64,000 nt of DNA, taken from assembly GCA_963840075.1 (NCBI GenBank), contig CAWIXS010000006.1:10609-74608 (forward strand). Reading direction: 5' to 3'. This document shows positions 63,889-64,000 of this stretch, piece by piece. Position 1 is the first letter of the stretch, and every line of letters starts with the position of its first letter. The stretch is from AWTP1-13 sp963840075 (lineage in GTDB: Bacteria > Pseudomonadota > Alphaproteobacteria > Rhizobiales > Hyphomicrobiaceae). The notes under the pieces were generated by a model. The model was not told the origin of the DNA. It was given only the letters and a program-made list of their open reading frames with translations, and did not search any database. The position numbers and the translations under genes were made by a program.

Positions 63889-64000
63889 GGCCCATGCCGC
63901 CGGGCCGTGCTGACGCGAGTGCCCGGCAATCACGGCGCGCGGCGGGCGGAGGACATGTTCTGCGCGGCGGGCGCTTGGCCGGATCGCAACGGCCCTCGAC

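Overview
The window is a GC-rich chromosomal segment from an alphaproteobacterium, most likely of the order Hyphomicrobiales (Rhizobiales). The evidence is a trmL gene divergent from a petA-petB-petC cytochrome bc1 operon, an alphaproteobacterial lexA preceded by GAAC-N7-GAAC / GTTC-N7 type SOS boxes, a PhnA-like membrane protein, HWE-family histidine kinases and ECF/periplasmic metal-sensor genes. The species cannot be fixed from the sequence alone.

Layout. 0-1.7 kb: start of a DUF1800 gene, divergent from a three-gene ECF sigma / small membrane protein / CnrX-like periplasmic sensor operon. 2-4 kb: mobile-element debris (alpha/beta-hydrolase tail, tyrosine recombinase, IS91 transposase head). 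4-16.5 kb: accessory genes, namely a DevBCA-type ABC exporter, a GH130 glycoside phosphorylase-like enzyme, PfkB, a LuxR regulator, a cupin, and a response regulator and hybrid histidine kinase that converge and are both frameshifted. 17-20 kb: a plasmid-like ParA / small DNA-binding protein / hypothetical operon divergent from a membrane protein with a possible DNA-binding tail. This module is flanked by a repeated ATTGCCACCG word and ends next to a half tRNA-Thr. 20.4-22.7 kb: an orphan antitoxin, its ruined PIN toxin, IS1595 and GntR fragments, and a truncated kinase with a single-domain response regulator. 22.7-30.5 kb: a large MASE1-PAS4-HWE kinase, a PhnA-like protein, a manganese catalase fused to a DUF892 ferritin-like domain, and RidA.

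30.7-38.8 kb is the most conserved (core) part: trmL, petABC, a periplasmic binding protein, threonine aldolase, a DMT permease and an outer-membrane barrel, punctuated by palindromic repeats. 39.2-45.0 kb is a glycan or lipid modification cluster: SGNH hydrolase, acyltransferase-3/SGNH protein, NodU/CmcH-type carbamoyltransferase, DUF5989 and SxtJ. lexA follows at 45.4 kb. 46-57 kb is a surface-polysaccharide cluster that would make GDP-D-glycero-alpha-D-manno-heptose (gmhA, an hddC-gmhB fusion, hddA) together with GT25, two further glycosyltransferases and a possible capsule-type protein, then an ABC-F ATPase and a C-terminal comEC remnant. 58.6-63.9 kb is a plasmid- or phage-like stretch of small genes with ribbon-helix-helix proteins, a decayed serine resolvase and an array of short repeats.

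A global feature is the number of single-base frameshifts inside otherwise well-conserved genes (response regulator, hybrid kinase, binding protein, SGNH hydrolase, carbamoyltransferase, gmhA). Almost all are +1 insertions, which suggests base-level assembly errors at least as much as real pseudogenes.
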